Positions 51,623 through 62,807 of a stretch of 64,000 nucleotides of DNA are shown here, one piece after another. Both the position numbers and the translations under genes were made by a program. The stretch's first letter is position 1. The number at the start of each line of letters is the position of its first letter. The DNA comes from Sporisorium sorghi (lineage: Eukaryota > Basidiomycota > Ustilaginomycetes > Ustilaginales > Ustilaginaceae), in assembly GCA_023212695.1 (NCBI GenBank), contig JALCCG010000005.1:124491-188490 (forward strand), in the 5' to 3' direction. The notes under the pieces are model-generated. The model was not told the origin of the DNA and searched no databases. It saw nothing but the letters and a program-made list of their open reading frames with translations.

Positions 51623-52324
51623 TTATGCCAGCGACAGAGCCCCAGCGAGCAAAGCGGGGACCAGCGCGAGGCCGAGCACCGGCACCGACGCCATGGCAAC
51701 AGCGCCGTTGCTGTTGGACTTAGCCGGCGCAGACGACGACGACGACGGCGCGGCACTCGAAGTCGCGGCCGATCCCGAGCTTGCACTCGAGCTACTCGCC
51801 GCCTCCCCACTTCCCGCAGAAGCAGCCGTCAGCGCATCGGTACACGTCACATTCGCGCCCACCTTTGCATCGTCCGTGAAAACAACATCCGAGCACTGGT
51901 ACAGATGTCCGTGCTCCGTACTGATAAACTCGACCATGATCGTCGCATTCGTGCCCGCTGAAGCTCCAGCATCGGCACTTGCGTTGGCGTGGAAGCAGAA
52001 CTCGCCCTCGCCCTTGATCGCCAGGTCGTGCCGCAGCGGCTGCGCGGCCAGGAACGACTGCGCCGACGTCGGCACGCCGTACGAGATGTAGATGTTGACT
52101 GTCGCCGAATCGTGGTGGCTGTCGATCTCGACGGGACCGTTGCGGTAGTACCAAGGCTGGCGCGGGAGGGAGACGTTGGGAAAGCCGCCGCAGAAATTTT
52201 GCGGTTCGAGGTCTTCGTCGAAGCCGCGCGTGGCTGGGTAGTCGAGCGTGAAGTGGGCTGTGGCTGAGGAGGCGAGGGCGAGTGCGGCGAGCACGACGGA
52301 GGTTGAAGGTGACGTGAACTTCAT
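51623..52324 (-). CDS. BIM1/X325-like copper-binding GPI protein
   Basis: 233 aa from the ATG at 52324 (MKFTSPST). The frame is open further up, but a TATA-like site lies about 100 bp before this ATG and a signal peptide starts at it. Predicted cleavage after SSATA leaves His at the mature N-terminus (HFTLDYPATRGFDEDL), the histidine-brace arrangement of the X325/LPMO-like family. Two Cys pairs and LRHDLAIKGEGEFCF follow. After residue 170 comes a Ser/Ala-rich stalk, then a hydrophobic C-terminus suited to GPI attachment. In Cryptococcus, Bim1 works with the Ctr1 transporter in copper uptake; this family is not known to cleave polysaccharides. A Ctr-type gene lies about 10 kb away. Confidence 0.85.
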   Translation of the reverse strand: MKFTSPSTSVVLAALALASSATAHFTLDYPATRGFDEDLEPQNFCGGFPNVSLPRQPWYYRNGPVEIDSHHDSATVNIYISYGVPTSAQSFLAAQPLRHDLAIKGEGEFCFHANASADAGASAGTNATIMVEFISTEHGHLYQCSDVVFTDDAKVGANVTCTDALTAASAGSGEAASSSSASSGSAATSSAAPSSSSSAPAKSNSNGAVAMASVPVLGLALVPALLAGALSLA

Positions 52325-52422
52325 CGTGAGCTTCTTATTCGTGGATGACTGTGTGAGGGTGAAGTTGGAGAGAGAAGGATCGACCAGAGGAAGAGAAAGG
52401 GGACCTTCTTCAAGAGTCACTC

Positions 52423-52429
52423 CTTTATA
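52423..52429 (-). promoter_or_regulatory. TATA-like box of the BIM1-like gene
   Basis: TATAAAG on the minus strand about 100 bp before the ATG at 52324, a usual place for a fungal TATA box. Confidence 0.55.
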
Positions 52430-52995
52430 CGAAACCCTCACTGAGCTCTCAACCAGCACTACCGCAAGCGAGCGTCGAGTTCCGCCCTCTCACTTGGCCT
52501 GAAACAAAAGAATCGGTGCCAAAGGAAGTTCATTGTCTTCGCCACCGTCGGGCCCCTGATGAGAAGAAAGAAAAGGCGCCGAGCACGCACCTTGCCTCCC
52601 CACTTTTACCTTGACAACCGAAGGGTCCGACCGACGGTTTCGGACACACACTCCGAGCCTTGACTTAATTTCAAGGCGATCCAGCAGGCACGCACGCCCC
52701 AGAGTCTAGAATTCCAGCAAGAAGAAAAGCCAAGAAAAAGGCTCCGAGGTTCTTCTCGTTCGAATGAAGATCTTCATCTCGTCGGTGGTTCCTTTCCTCT
52801 CAGCCGCAAGTCTGCTTCACTTTCTCAGCGAAGGTGCAGCCTCGCGATGGGGCCGAATGCTTCGAGCCCCCCGCTTTGGCGACCACACCCGCTTCTGTGT
52901 CGACCAAGTTGCGACTCGCCTCCGCGACGCCACGTGGGCAAGATCGGTTTTTTTTCACATCGGAAAAAGTCGAGTGATTTGTAACTACCACACCG

Positions 52996-53510
52996 GCTAA
53001 TACAGTGCCTCTGTATCAGCCATTTTTGATACAGCACTGATGCAGCCCTTGTATGTGAGCTGTGCATTGGTTTCGATACAGCAGCAAGCATGTGTACTAG
53101 TGGTGTATTGGTCTGGGCTGATACAGAGGATGTGTACTAGCTGCTGTATCAGCTTCGATACAGCCGGTCCAAAAAAGCGCCAGAAAATGTTAGACCTACC
53201 TTTCCGTACGGTAGATTCATTTGATTTTCGAATTCTATGGGGTAATTAATTGGGATGCATCCAGACCCTTGGAAAAAAAGCATGCGCGGTAGCGCAGTGG
53301 AAAAAAATGTAAAATTTGGAAAAGTGTTAGAGTGAGACGAGAGGTGGAGGTTAAAACCCTGAAGAGAGAGAGCTTTCTTTTTCGCTTTCTTTTTTTTGGC
53401 CAAATGTTAAGTTAAGCATGTGCATATTTTGCACAGCACGTCTCTGTGAAGACAACATTAGCTAGTATATCAGTCTTCATGTACGAGTGTTGTATAAGCC
53501 AGTGTATCAG
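52996..53510. repeat. Array of TGTATCAG / CTGATACA motifs in both orientations
   Basis: Full or near copies lie at 52996-53005, 53011-53020, 53028-53034, 53075-53081, 53117-53126, 53144-53153, 53157-53163 and 53503-53510. A TGTGTACTAG direct repeat occurs at 53091-53100 and 53131-53140. Copies in opposite orientation could form hairpins. It may be a relic of a mobile element or a binding-site array; I cannot tell which. Confidence 0.6.
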
Positions 53511-53928
53511 TCATACACAGGACGAGTATTTCCGATGTGTTTTGCTACACAAATTGTTAGACCAGAAGATGCATCCCTCGAACAGCGAAAAAAAGACGGC
53601 TTGGCGTGCACGGATTGTGGAGGCTTGCGCTGCGGCATCGTGACATCACCGAGGATGCTCGTCGCGATGTCGAGCCGGTCTCGGGACCCTTGTTTGGCAT
53701 GGCAACCGGAATTCTCTGGTGGAGGGATGGATTAGTCATACTGCCTTTGGCTGTTTGCGTTCGTGCTCGTGGCAGCAATGAGCCCGTCGACCAGCGCATG
53801 AAGACGACATGGAGGTGTGGACGCAGCCGAGCGCCGACTTTGGGCGATCCCAAGTCGCTTTGAAGAGACCTCGACATCTTCCACAGCCACCACCACCATC
53901 ACCGTCTCTCACATCAAATTTGTCAACA

Positions 53929-54334
53929 ATGTCGCTGCTCCGAACCACCTTCACCTCGCTGCGCACTGCCTCCTCGCCGGTCGCGCTGGCAGGCCGTCGC
54001 ACGCTCACCGCCACTGCTGTAAGTCTGCCCTCGCCCTACTTCCACACTCCCGCCTCACGCTCGACTAACCCATTCCCTCCGTATGCCCTCGCAGCTCCGT
54101 CGCACAGACGACCCAAACATCCTGAACAAGGACACGCACTCCGGCGCATCCGTCAAGGCCGACAAGCACGCTAAGGACCCGCACACGCTCCAGCGCGAAA
54201 CCGCCCAGTCCGCCAACGCATCCCAGGCCAAAAACGACGCCCCCACCCACTCCGAGGACGCCGTGCACGGCGAAAAGCACTCCAAGAGCCCGGAACAGCT
54301 CCAGAAGGAGACCGCGGACAAGCTGCACAAGTGA
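53929..54334 (+). CDS. Small probable mitochondrial protein, function unknown
   Basis: Two exons: 53929-54018 and 54095-54334, giving 109 aa. The 76-nt intron has a GTAAGT donor, a CTAAC branch-like site and a GCAG acceptor, phase 0. The first 30 residues are rich in Arg, Ser, Thr and Leu without acids (MSLLRTTFTSLRTA, AGRRTLTA), a good mitochondrial presequence. The mature part is very hydrophilic, with two related units: SGASVKADKHAKDPHTLQRE and SEDAVHGEKHSKSPEQLQKE. I do not recognise a named family. It could be a small stress-type or assembly protein; this is only a guess from composition. Its 3' end converges with the LUFS-domain gene at 195 bp. Confidence 0.72.
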
Positions 54335-54529
54335 AATGCACCGCGTAACATAGGTGTTTAGCTCGAACACGTCGCTCATGTGCAATCCAAAGTTCTCAAG
54401 CACAGCAGTGGCAGTGCAAGAAGTGCGAAACGAGGGAGGGCTGTGATGCTGGAAAAGATGCGTTCGAGTATGCTGGGGGATATCACAATGTTCACAACCA
54501 AGAATGCTCCTTCTGCCAGTCTCTCGCCG

Positions 54530-54798
54530 CTACACACCTCCCATCTGCCTCGCCAGCGCCGCCGCGTCGCCCCGACCCAACTGCGTCAACTGCGTCAACT
54601 GCATCGAGTTGGACAGCAGCACATTGAAGTCGTGCTCCAAATCGGCAAACGGTGTCGGCGGTGCGCTGATGTTCCCGTTCCCCTCCGCCTGCTGAGGCTG
54701 CATCATGAACCCGCTCCACTCTGCATAGCCATCCGCACCGTCCATCTCACCGCCGCTACCCGACGAAGCGTTGCCCAGCACGGACGGCTTGGCGACAA

Positions 54799-54830
<32 letters not shown>

Positions 54831-56407
54831 GATGGCGGCAGGTTGAGCTGATACAGTGCCGCTGCAGCGCCGTCTTTCTGTCCCGCTGTATTCTGCAGCG
54901 GCGGCCGTGCGGCGGCCGCTCCGGAAGGTAAGCCTGAGAATGTCTGCGATGGATACCGCGCGCCGCCGCCATTGTGGTTGAACTGAAGCTGTTGTGCAGA
55001 CGCTGCCGGATCGAGACTGTTCGGCAGTACCACAGGCCGTTGCTACTGCTGCAGCGGCGGTACCGCATGGTACATCTGCTGCTGCTGTTGCAACTGATGC
55101 TCGTGCCAATCGCTCACCGGGCTGACCGATGACCCGGCGAGCCCCGAGGCGTACAGCCCGGTCTTGTTTGGGCTGCTGCTCGCAGACAATACTGCCGGCT
55201 CGGGCGCCAATACAGACGGCCGCCGTGGTGGCGGGTTCATCGCATGCGCCGAGGGCGTAGGCGCGCTCGATGCCGGGCTGTGCTGCATCATGGGATGCGG
55301 AGATACCTGCGAAAAGGCGCCCGTCGTCGCGCTCGAAGGCGTCAGCGGCGACGCTGCGCTCGGCACAGCAGCAAGGGCCGAGTACGACAGACGCCGCCTC
55401 GTTCCCGCCGCCTGACTCGATGGCCCTGCCGCCGCTGTCCTGTTGCGATCCGCATCCGAATTAGGTGAATCCTTCCGTTTGCGTCCCGCCTTCTTGTTGT
55501 TGGAGTCTGTCGACGACACCGCTTCCTGCTGCGTGCGCGCTACCGTCGTCTGCCCCTGCGCCTGCGCCTGCATCGACACACTTCCAGGCACAAGCGGCTT
55601 GGGAGGCTGCAAGCCGTGCAAGCGCGCCAGTCGCAGCTGTGCGTCGTTCTGCGCCGTCTGCAAGCGTGTGACGCGTTTGGCGAGCGCGCTCTTCTCGTCT
55701 GCGGTGAGTTGATCGATCTCTTTGGCGGACAGGTTCATCATGTCCATGCACTGTTGGATGGCGACGCGGCTGGCAGGGCGTGCGAGACCGAGCTGGTGGC
55801 TGACCTCGAGGTCGAGTTGCGGGAATGTCGAGGTCGAGAGTCGGCGCTGCTGCTGCTGCTGGACACGCTGCTGGTCAGGAGGCGATGCTACAGCAGGCCC
55901 ACTGGCTTCCGAGCGTTCACCCTGCCTGTCCAACGAGCTTGTTCCCGCTTGCGACGTTCGTCTGGTGGCAGCCGGCTGCTGTGAGGTCGTCCTTGCAGGT
56001 GCTCCCACCTGATGCGCGCCGGTTGGATACGAAGACGCCATGTTCTGCAGCGTGGGCTGTGAAGTGGCAGATCTTGGCTCGGACAGGCCCGGTGGTCGAG
56101 AAAGTGCATACGCTTGAGCATCTGCCGCGACGCGGCCATTGCCAGCCACATTGTGATCGAGCGACCTGGCTGCAAACACCTCCCAAAACACCACCCACCA
56201 CTCGAACAGCAGGCTCTGGGGCGCATCGATGGGCACTTTGGGTTCAGGGTCCAGTCCGGCTTCGAGGCGTAGCGCCAAGGCAGCCTGCGAGTATCCTCGT
56301 TTGCGCAGGTAGTCGCACACGTAGACGTGCAGCATCTGGTCGCCTTCCCACGAGACGGGCGACGAGGCGGCTGAGGCTGGATACGAGCCGCTGCGGCTGG
56401 CGTCGCC

Positions 56408-56445
<38 letters not shown>

Positions 56446-56458
56446 GACCGAAGTTCAT
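54530..56458 (-). CDS. LUFS/LisH-domain (Flo8/Som1-like) regulator with an in-frame TAG
   Basis: The ATG at 56458 opens a Gln-rich protein (MNFGRQ and an 11-Gln run). A LisH/LUFS domain spans about residues 42-98 (MLHVYVCDYLRKRGYSQAAL, LLFEWWVVFWEVFAA), as in Flo8, Som1 and plant LEUNIG, regulators of adhesion and morphogenesis downstream of cAMP signalling. The rest is Ser/Pro/Gln-rich. The frame meets TAG at 55043-55045 after 471 codons (PPLQQ stop), but the same frame then stays open to a TAG at 54530 (VVLPNSLDPAAS and a second poly-Gln), about 170 more codons of the same composition. A 75-nt GTGAGC-CAGTAG intron would remove the stop in frame, but it has no branch site or pyrimidine tract. 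So the product is either 471 aa or about 617-642 aa. Confidence 0.75.
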
Positions 56459-58310
56459 GGTTGGCGCTTGATGTGCGGGGGATCCGCGACGCTGGCTAAA
56501 CCGTAGCGCCCGAGTTGTCGTTGTGAGCTTTAAGCTGAACGGTAGGGAGATGGGCGAGACATTTGGTAAGAGCCGAAGGGGTAGGACCCAGTTCAAGACG
56601 GCGTTCTCGGAGGCAGACTGCGTGTATTCCACCTTTGTCGTTGTGATGTCGTGTGTGTGAGCTTGCACAATCGTGTCGTTCAGTGCGCCTCAGGTTGTCG
56701 AGGCTGCTTGTGCAAGAGCCGAGCGAGCGCAGCGCGGCAGCCAGGTTCGCCACCGCACGCCAGCTCCTCTGATCCGGTAACCAGTGAGCTGAGTCGTGTC
56801 GTGAAGCGGAGTAGCCAAGTGGATCTTTTGTTAAGATGCTTCCCGGTGAGAGCCAAGAGAGAATCGGTTGTGGTTGATGGTCTGAACCGTCAAAGTCGGG
56901 TCATGGCTGCGCTTTGTGTGGGTGTGTGGCAGTCTCGTGTTCTTCCGAGAGAAGATGGTGGTCAAGATGTAGGAAGCAAAGAAAGGGGTCGCTGCTGCTA
57001 TGCTGCACCTCAACTTGATCGCGCAATCGGCTCAGCTCAGTTGGCTCATGACAAAGCTCGACGAACTGACGGAACAGGCCCGAAAAAAGAAGAAGAGAGA
57101 GCGAATAGAATTCAGACTGGGAAGGAGAAGCATCATCAAAGTGGCCTAGAACTTGGATGAGGCACTGCGCAGCGCGTGGAGCTGTGTGTGGCTTGAACCT
57201 TGTGTTGCCTCTTCTGTCGAATTGACACTTGGCTTGACTGCAATGCGCAGAAAGCGGCAACCTCGCTAAGATCACGAATCCATCTCCATCTTCCCGACAA
57301 GCCGAACTTGAGCAGCAGCACGAGGCGTCGCGCTTCTGCTGCATCTTCTCTCTCTCTCAAAAACATCTCAAACGCCAATGTCCGAGCACTTGGACACGCA
57401 CAAATGAAATTCAGACGAATATCAAATCAACTTCCGCTCGTCTGCGCAGCGTGTGATGCGTGCTTTTCAGCGTTCGGAAAGTTGTGCCGCGCCGCCCAAA
57501 TCCTCAATGGGGTGGACAGGAAACAGACTAAAGTAATCATGCGAACATCACTTGTCGGAGTAACAAAGAGAGCTCTGCAGAATTTTGCTGAGGATTGTTG
57601 GTTCGATCGATCGTTCTTCTGTTCCTTGGTAATCGCGCTCATGTGGTGCTCTTCTGGAACATTTTTTTTCGACGGTGGGTCCAGAGCCAAGTGCTCTTCG
57701 ACGCCTCGTTTTCCCTGCGCAATAGAGTCACGAGTTGCAGCTTCGCACAGCATCGATAGTGAGAAAATGTACCGCAGTCTGAGCTTAACTTATCAAGCTT
57801 CTGCGACTGCAGCAGCTGCATCACCTTGGCATCCTCTCGTCGTCGTCGAGGTCTCTCTCACCACTCGCGACTCGCAAGACGCGGTCCAAGGACTCGGACT
57901 CAGGCTTTGCTTGTTTTCCGAGTCGACCTCTTACTATTCTTGCCGAACCGCGTGTCTTGTGCGCGTATCTCCCGCCATCAGCACCAGTGCATCGCTCCCC
58001 TCCCCTCGCTGCCACTCGAGTTCCGATGGAAGCAAAGCGTTCGGGATGCTGCATTTGCGATCGTGTGCATGTGCGTCTAAAGTGCATGTCCGCTCGTATG
58101 CATGTGTGCACCCGGAGGAGGCGCCGATCGTTGCTGCTGCTGCTGCTCGTCTAGATCAACGCTCACACCCCGCGCCATTGTGCTTCCCTTATCCGACCAT
58201 CTCTCTCCCCATCGCATCCAAATCATTGTGAAGAAAAGCATCTCGTTTCGTCATCGACTGCGTTGCATTGTGTCACGTCCCCCAATCCATTCTGAGCGTT
58301 CGCGGTGTCC
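56459..58310. promoter_or_regulatory. Upstream region of the LUFS-domain regulator
   Basis: 1852 bp between the regulator start and the VPS9 stop (both minus). Frames on the plus strand (e.g. 57200-58231) have no recognisable domain. It is the second longest gene-free stretch inside the window, again before a regulatory gene. Confidence 0.5.
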
Positions 58311-58721
58311 CTACTGCATCTCCAACAAACGATCGATCGCCGTCTCGACGTTGCCCTCGCATCCCTGCAGCACCATCTGGATCACCCCCTCGTCCACCGT
58401 GGGGAAGATCGACTTGAGCGTCTCGACGCTCGCCGAGTTCTGCGCCGCTTCGTCCGCCTGCACCGCGTCCAGACGCTGCTGGTCCATCAGCGACCGCTGG
58501 ATCGCCTGTTCCGTTTGTGCATTTTCAAACGCGATGTCCTCCCGACGACCCGCCTGCAGTCGACCTTGGTCTGCCACCTCTCCTGCTGCTGGGCGCGATG
58601 GCGTGCCGCCGACGTTGAATCCACGTCCAAAGTCCTGCTGCATGCGCATGCGTCGACGCATCTGTTCCGCTGCTGCCGCCGAGTTGGACGTCGACAGCGA
58701 CGCATCACCCTCGTCCGAATC

Positions 58722-58756
<35 letters not shown>

Positions 58757-61469
58757 AGTAATCCGCATCGCGCTGGCCTCGACCGCCGCCCACCGTCGTC
58801 GCCATCAGATTGCGCCTGCCCGCCGATTCGTCGTCAAACATCGTGTCGTCGATCGAGTAGTTCCTCTGCGGCATGTTGGGTCGCAGCAGCCGAGGCGGTG
58901 CGTTGGGCGCCCCTCCACCCGCGCTAGCATGGTACGGGTGGAAACCGTCCTGGATCAGATCGCCCGTCGACGGCGTCTGCGGCTCATCATCGACCAGCAT
59001 CGCCGTCGATCTGCGACCCACCTGCTGCCCCGGATAGCCGGCTGTGCGTGCCTGTGTCCCGCTGTCCGACGACGTGTCGAGCGAGCCAAACAGCCCACCG
59101 AACAGCTTTGAGCGCGACGTCGACGCCGTCATCCCACCCGTGGAGCCGGAGCCGGAGCCGGCCGCAGCGGCAGCCGGCGGCGCGGGCGAGTTCTGCCTCT
59201 CGGTCGACGCGCCGCTGTCGTTGTTGCTGGGAGTGCGGATGCCTTCGATGCCCTCGTTGATCAGTCGGCCGAGCGCACCCATGGGCCGACTCAGTCCGGT
59301 GCGTGCCGCTTCGCCTGTTCTCAGGAAGAAGGCGCGCGTGTCGTCAGCGAGCGACGCTGCCATCGGTGTGAACGGAAGCGCCTTGGCGGCCTCTTCACCA
59401 GGTCCAGAGGGCGCCGAGACGCTGTTGGCGCTGACGCTGCGTTGATGCTGTGCGTTGCCGAAAGGAGGCTGTGCGCCTCTGGGCGGAGCAAGCAGGCTGG
59501 CTTCCGATGCTGTTCCTCCTGCTCCTGCTCCCGCTGCCGCTGCGGTAGTGGACGATTCAGGCTCTGCCATCGACGAGACCGCCTCTTCTACACGCTTCTC
59601 GAATTCCTCTTGCGTAATGTTGCTGAGCGAAGTGTAGTCCATCGTCTCGATAAACGCAATGGCGCCCATCAAGCTCGACAGGTAATAGCCCGACTCGCTC
59701 GAGAGGCGATCCGGGTTGCGGAAGCGGCTGATGTACTCGACGTTCGAGATGAGGTGCTCCGGATTCGCCTTGAGCACCACAAAGATGAGCACGGGGATGA
59801 ACGTGTCTGCATTCTCCTGTGTCGAGAGATGTCGAATCATGCCAAAGATGACCTTGCAGCAGTTGAGGATGCAGATGAGCTTGTCGCGAGGCGCCTTGTA
59901 GTGGTTGATCTTGAGCAGCTCCTGGATCGAGAACTCGATAAAGCCGCGAGAATGGTCGCCGACGGGCACGTCGAGGTGCTCCTCGCTCAACCAGCCAAAC
60001 AGGCCGATGCGCTGCCTCAGCACCCTGTCGCGCTCGAGGTCGTCGGTCTGCACCGCCCACCTGCCTTCTTTTTGGACGGCGGGCGTGAAGGTGTAAGGGT
60101 AGAGCCGGTTCATGACGAGCTTCTCCATAGCCTCCTTTGCATTTTCAAAGTCGCTGTCGCCGAGGTCCTTCCAGACGTCGCACTCCCTCATGCGTGCGGC
60201 GATAAAGTCGAGAAAGTCAAAGATGAGCTTGATCTGGTCCTGCGTGCGGTAGGGCTTCTTGGCGAAACCCTTGATGAAGCTGCGGACGTATTCGCCGACG
60301 GGTTGTGCGCTTCGATGCTTCATCTGCTCGAGGAAGCGGTTGAAGTCGAACGGCAGCTCCTCCTTGGCCTGCGTTGCTGGAGGTGGGCCTTTGCCGATAC
60401 GGATGCCGCCGCGTGGCGTTTCCTTGGTTGTGTCGCCTTGTGCAGCCTTCTCGCTTTCTGGTGCAGCGACGTCGGCTGCGGCTCTTGAAGACTCTGCGTT
60501 GTCTGATGCTTGATTCATGGGCGTAGTGTCCTGGCTAGATTCCTTGGCTTCATCGCTCTTGCCCTCGGCGGCACGCGTTGTATCGATGGGAGTAGTGATG
60601 CGCTGTGGTGTGTCGGTCGAGGAGCGCAGCGCTGGCGAGTCTCGGCCAAAGGCGTGCGCAACGGCTGCGACGCTCTCGGGGTCAGCTAGAGCTTCTCGGT
60701 CTGGTCTCGCAGCTTTTTGCGCAGCAGTCTGTGTGGATGGCGTGTCTGGTGAGGCGACGTTATGCGTGGTCGTGCCGGCTGCTGTCTTTTCTGGAGGCGG
60801 TGGCGCTTCCTTGGTTGGAAGAGTAGGAGGCGAGGTGCTGTCCTCGGCCTGAGCGTCCGTATCAATGCTGGCAGGCTGCTCGTCGGATTGAGCGACAACT
60901 GCTGCTGGCTCATCGGTCGATGCGTAATCAGCTGAAATCGGATGAGATGGCGGCGAGACCGGAGCTTGTTCGTCCTTGCGATCCTCGAAAGCAGCAGAGG
61001 TCGGAGCCTCCGATGTGGAGCTGCTCGTCGCTGGCTCAAGCTGTTCGGCAGCGCCGATGGCAGACCATTGCGCTTTCACATCCTCTTCCTTCGGTTCAGT
61101 CTCGTCGCCCGCCTCTTTTCCTGCGTTGTGCTTGCTTGCCTCGCTGTTCGATTGCTGCTCAGTCGGAACCGTTTCCGACTCTATCGCTTCCTTCGCAGTC
61201 GTGTCGGATTCAGAGACGTCGACCTTTCCAGCGTGTGAATCATGCTTTGCAAGACTCAGCCTGTCCACGTCGTCAGCAAGCGTCTCGGATGCGGTCGAGC
61301 AAGTGCGCTGTTCCTCTTCTGCTTTCTCTGCCTTGGTGTTTGCTGATGTGTCTTGTGCAGATGGCTCGTTATCTTGAACAGTTGATGTGCCTGACACGAT
61401 CGAATGCCTCTTGTTGTCGACTGCCTCGTCCGAGCCAGACCCGATGATATGGTCACTCGATGACGCCAT
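58311..61469 (-). CDS. VPS9: Vps9-type Rab5 guanine nucleotide exchange factor
   Basis: 1052 aa from the ATG at 61469 (MASSSDH). The frame is open to 61670, but that part spans an AT-rich tract and reads as leader. Vps9 activates Rab5/Vps21 in endosome fusion and vacuolar sorting. The N-terminal 390 residues are Glu/Ala/Ser-rich and disordered. The helical bundle and VPS9 domain span about 395-635 (QIKLIFDFLDFIAARM, KLICILNCCKVIFGMI, DTFIPVLIFVVLKANPEHL, ESGYYLSSLMGAIAFIETMD). A disordered part with an Asp run (about 905-915) follows. The last 40 residues form a CUE ubiquitin-binding domain (VETLKSIFPTVDEGVIQMVL, CEGNVETAIDRLLEMQ), which ends the protein. It is longer than yeast Vps9 (451 aa) because of the disordered parts. 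Confidence 0.93.
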
Positions 61470-61890
61470 GATGGCTACCTTGAGAAGAGCCAGAGTCGCA
61501 GCTCCGTGATGAAGATGGTGATGGTGACGAGCGAGATATGCGCAGTAAGCAAGACCTGAAACCGAGTGTTGGGTTTTGGTTCTGCTGCCGTGCGCGTGTG
61601 AGGTGTGCGTTTCAAAAAAAATAAAATAAAAAATAAAAAATGCACGTTCCATGTGCGTGCTCGGCAGCAAACGCTGCGGCCAACAAATTCGCGGCTCCCA
61701 CCTTTGACCGCAGCTACGAGGTCAACAACTCACTCATTTCGACTCCTTCCAACAATGACGACATCGACGCCAGCTCGGAGGATCAAAGCTGATATACTCA
61801 GCTCACTGCATCCTTCGACCAGGGGCAACGCAACTTCATTCAGCAGCAGAGACATCAATCGTCAGAATCTATTCATGTCGTGCGTCGTGT
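61470..61890. promoter_or_regulatory. Upstream region of VPS9
   Basis: 421 bp between the VPS9 start and the Ctr stop (both minus). It includes an AAAAT-type tract at about 61614-61640. Confidence 0.5.
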
Positions 61891-62807
61891 CTATACACAG
61901 CAAGCCCCCGAACCGTAGCCGTGGTCCGGAAGCGTCACCACATGGCGTTTGAGATGGCTCTCCTCGTCCGAGACACTCGACACGCTCGCAGAATCCTTGT
62001 TGGCGCCCGGCTGGCAGCAAGAGGAGGCAGCAATCTCTGTCGGGCGCGCATTGACACCGGTTTCTGCAGAGTAATCGTGGCCCATCTGGTCCACATCGAC
62101 GAGGTGCGCCGACCCGAGCGTGTCCCAGGTGGAAAAAAAGTGGCCAAAGATGCCGCCGAGGACGATGGCAATGATGATGTAGCCGTTGAATGTCATGGCG
62201 ATCAACATGATCAAGTACTGCAGAGGAGGTGATGCGGATCGACAAGAGGTCAGCTTCTGCAACGTCGCAACACAGTTAAACACGCCGACGAGACACTTAC
62301 AGCACCGGTGAATTGCACACCATACAACAGCGAACGGAGGAGCTGCTGCCACATCTTGGGTCGGAAGCGCATCGAGTCGAGCGCGGCTTGGCGGTAACCT
62401 GACTTGCTAGCGGGAATGCCAAAGAAGATGGAATCAAGATGCTCAAGCCTCTGGCTCAAGGTCAAGCGATCCTGCGACGGCTCCGACTCGGCTAGGCGCG
62501 AGGCCATCTCGGCCTTGAGGTGCTGAGTGTGGCGCCTCGTCTCCCGTCGTTGCACCATGGCTCGCTCGAGGATCCATCGATCAAACTCGCGGCTCCATCG
62601 TCGCACCGTCTCGATGAGGAAGACGATCAAGAAGACGCCGATGCACGTTCCGGCGAACTGCGCTTCGGTCGTGATGTGCCATGACGAGGTGAGCACACAC
62701 GTGTTGATCGTCTGCCAGTTGCCGAGCATGTTCATCGAGCAGGCGCTGGAGGACGGGTCGCCCATGCCCGACATACCGGACATGCTAGAGTGGTCGTGCG
62801 AAGTCAT
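61891..62807 (-). CDS. Ctr-family high-affinity copper transporter
   Basis: Two exons: 62301-62807 and 61891-62217, giving 277 aa. The 83-nt intron has a GTAAGT donor, a CTGAC branch-like site and a TGCAG acceptor, phase 0. The chosen ATG (MTSHDHSSMSGMSGMGD) begins a Met/His-rich copper-binding N-terminus; the frame runs further upstream without such features. TM1 lies near residues 49-71 (GTCIGVFLIVFLIETV), followed by a long cytosolic loop. TM2 and TM3 follow (YLIMLIAMTFNGYIIIAIVL), including a MxxxM motif and a G-x3-G helix pair (LGGIFGHF). The C-tail has Cys pairs (SSCCQPG and final ACCV). It forms a trimeric Cu(I) channel in the plasma or vacuolar membrane. Confidence 0.92.

Larger units (their letters stand above)
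52325..53928. promoter_or_regulatory. Divergent upstream region with an AT-rich repeat island
   Basis: 1604 bp between the BIM1-like gene (minus) and the small mitochondrial gene (plus). The middle part (about 52990-53520) is AT-richer than its surroundings and holds repeated TGTATCAG/CTGATACA motifs, listed separately. No coding frame is supported. Confidence 0.55.

Noticed and set aside
57200..58231. 343-codon plus-strand frame upstream of the LUFS regulator
   Set aside because: Cys/Ser-rich chance-like translation without domain; it lies in the promoter region.
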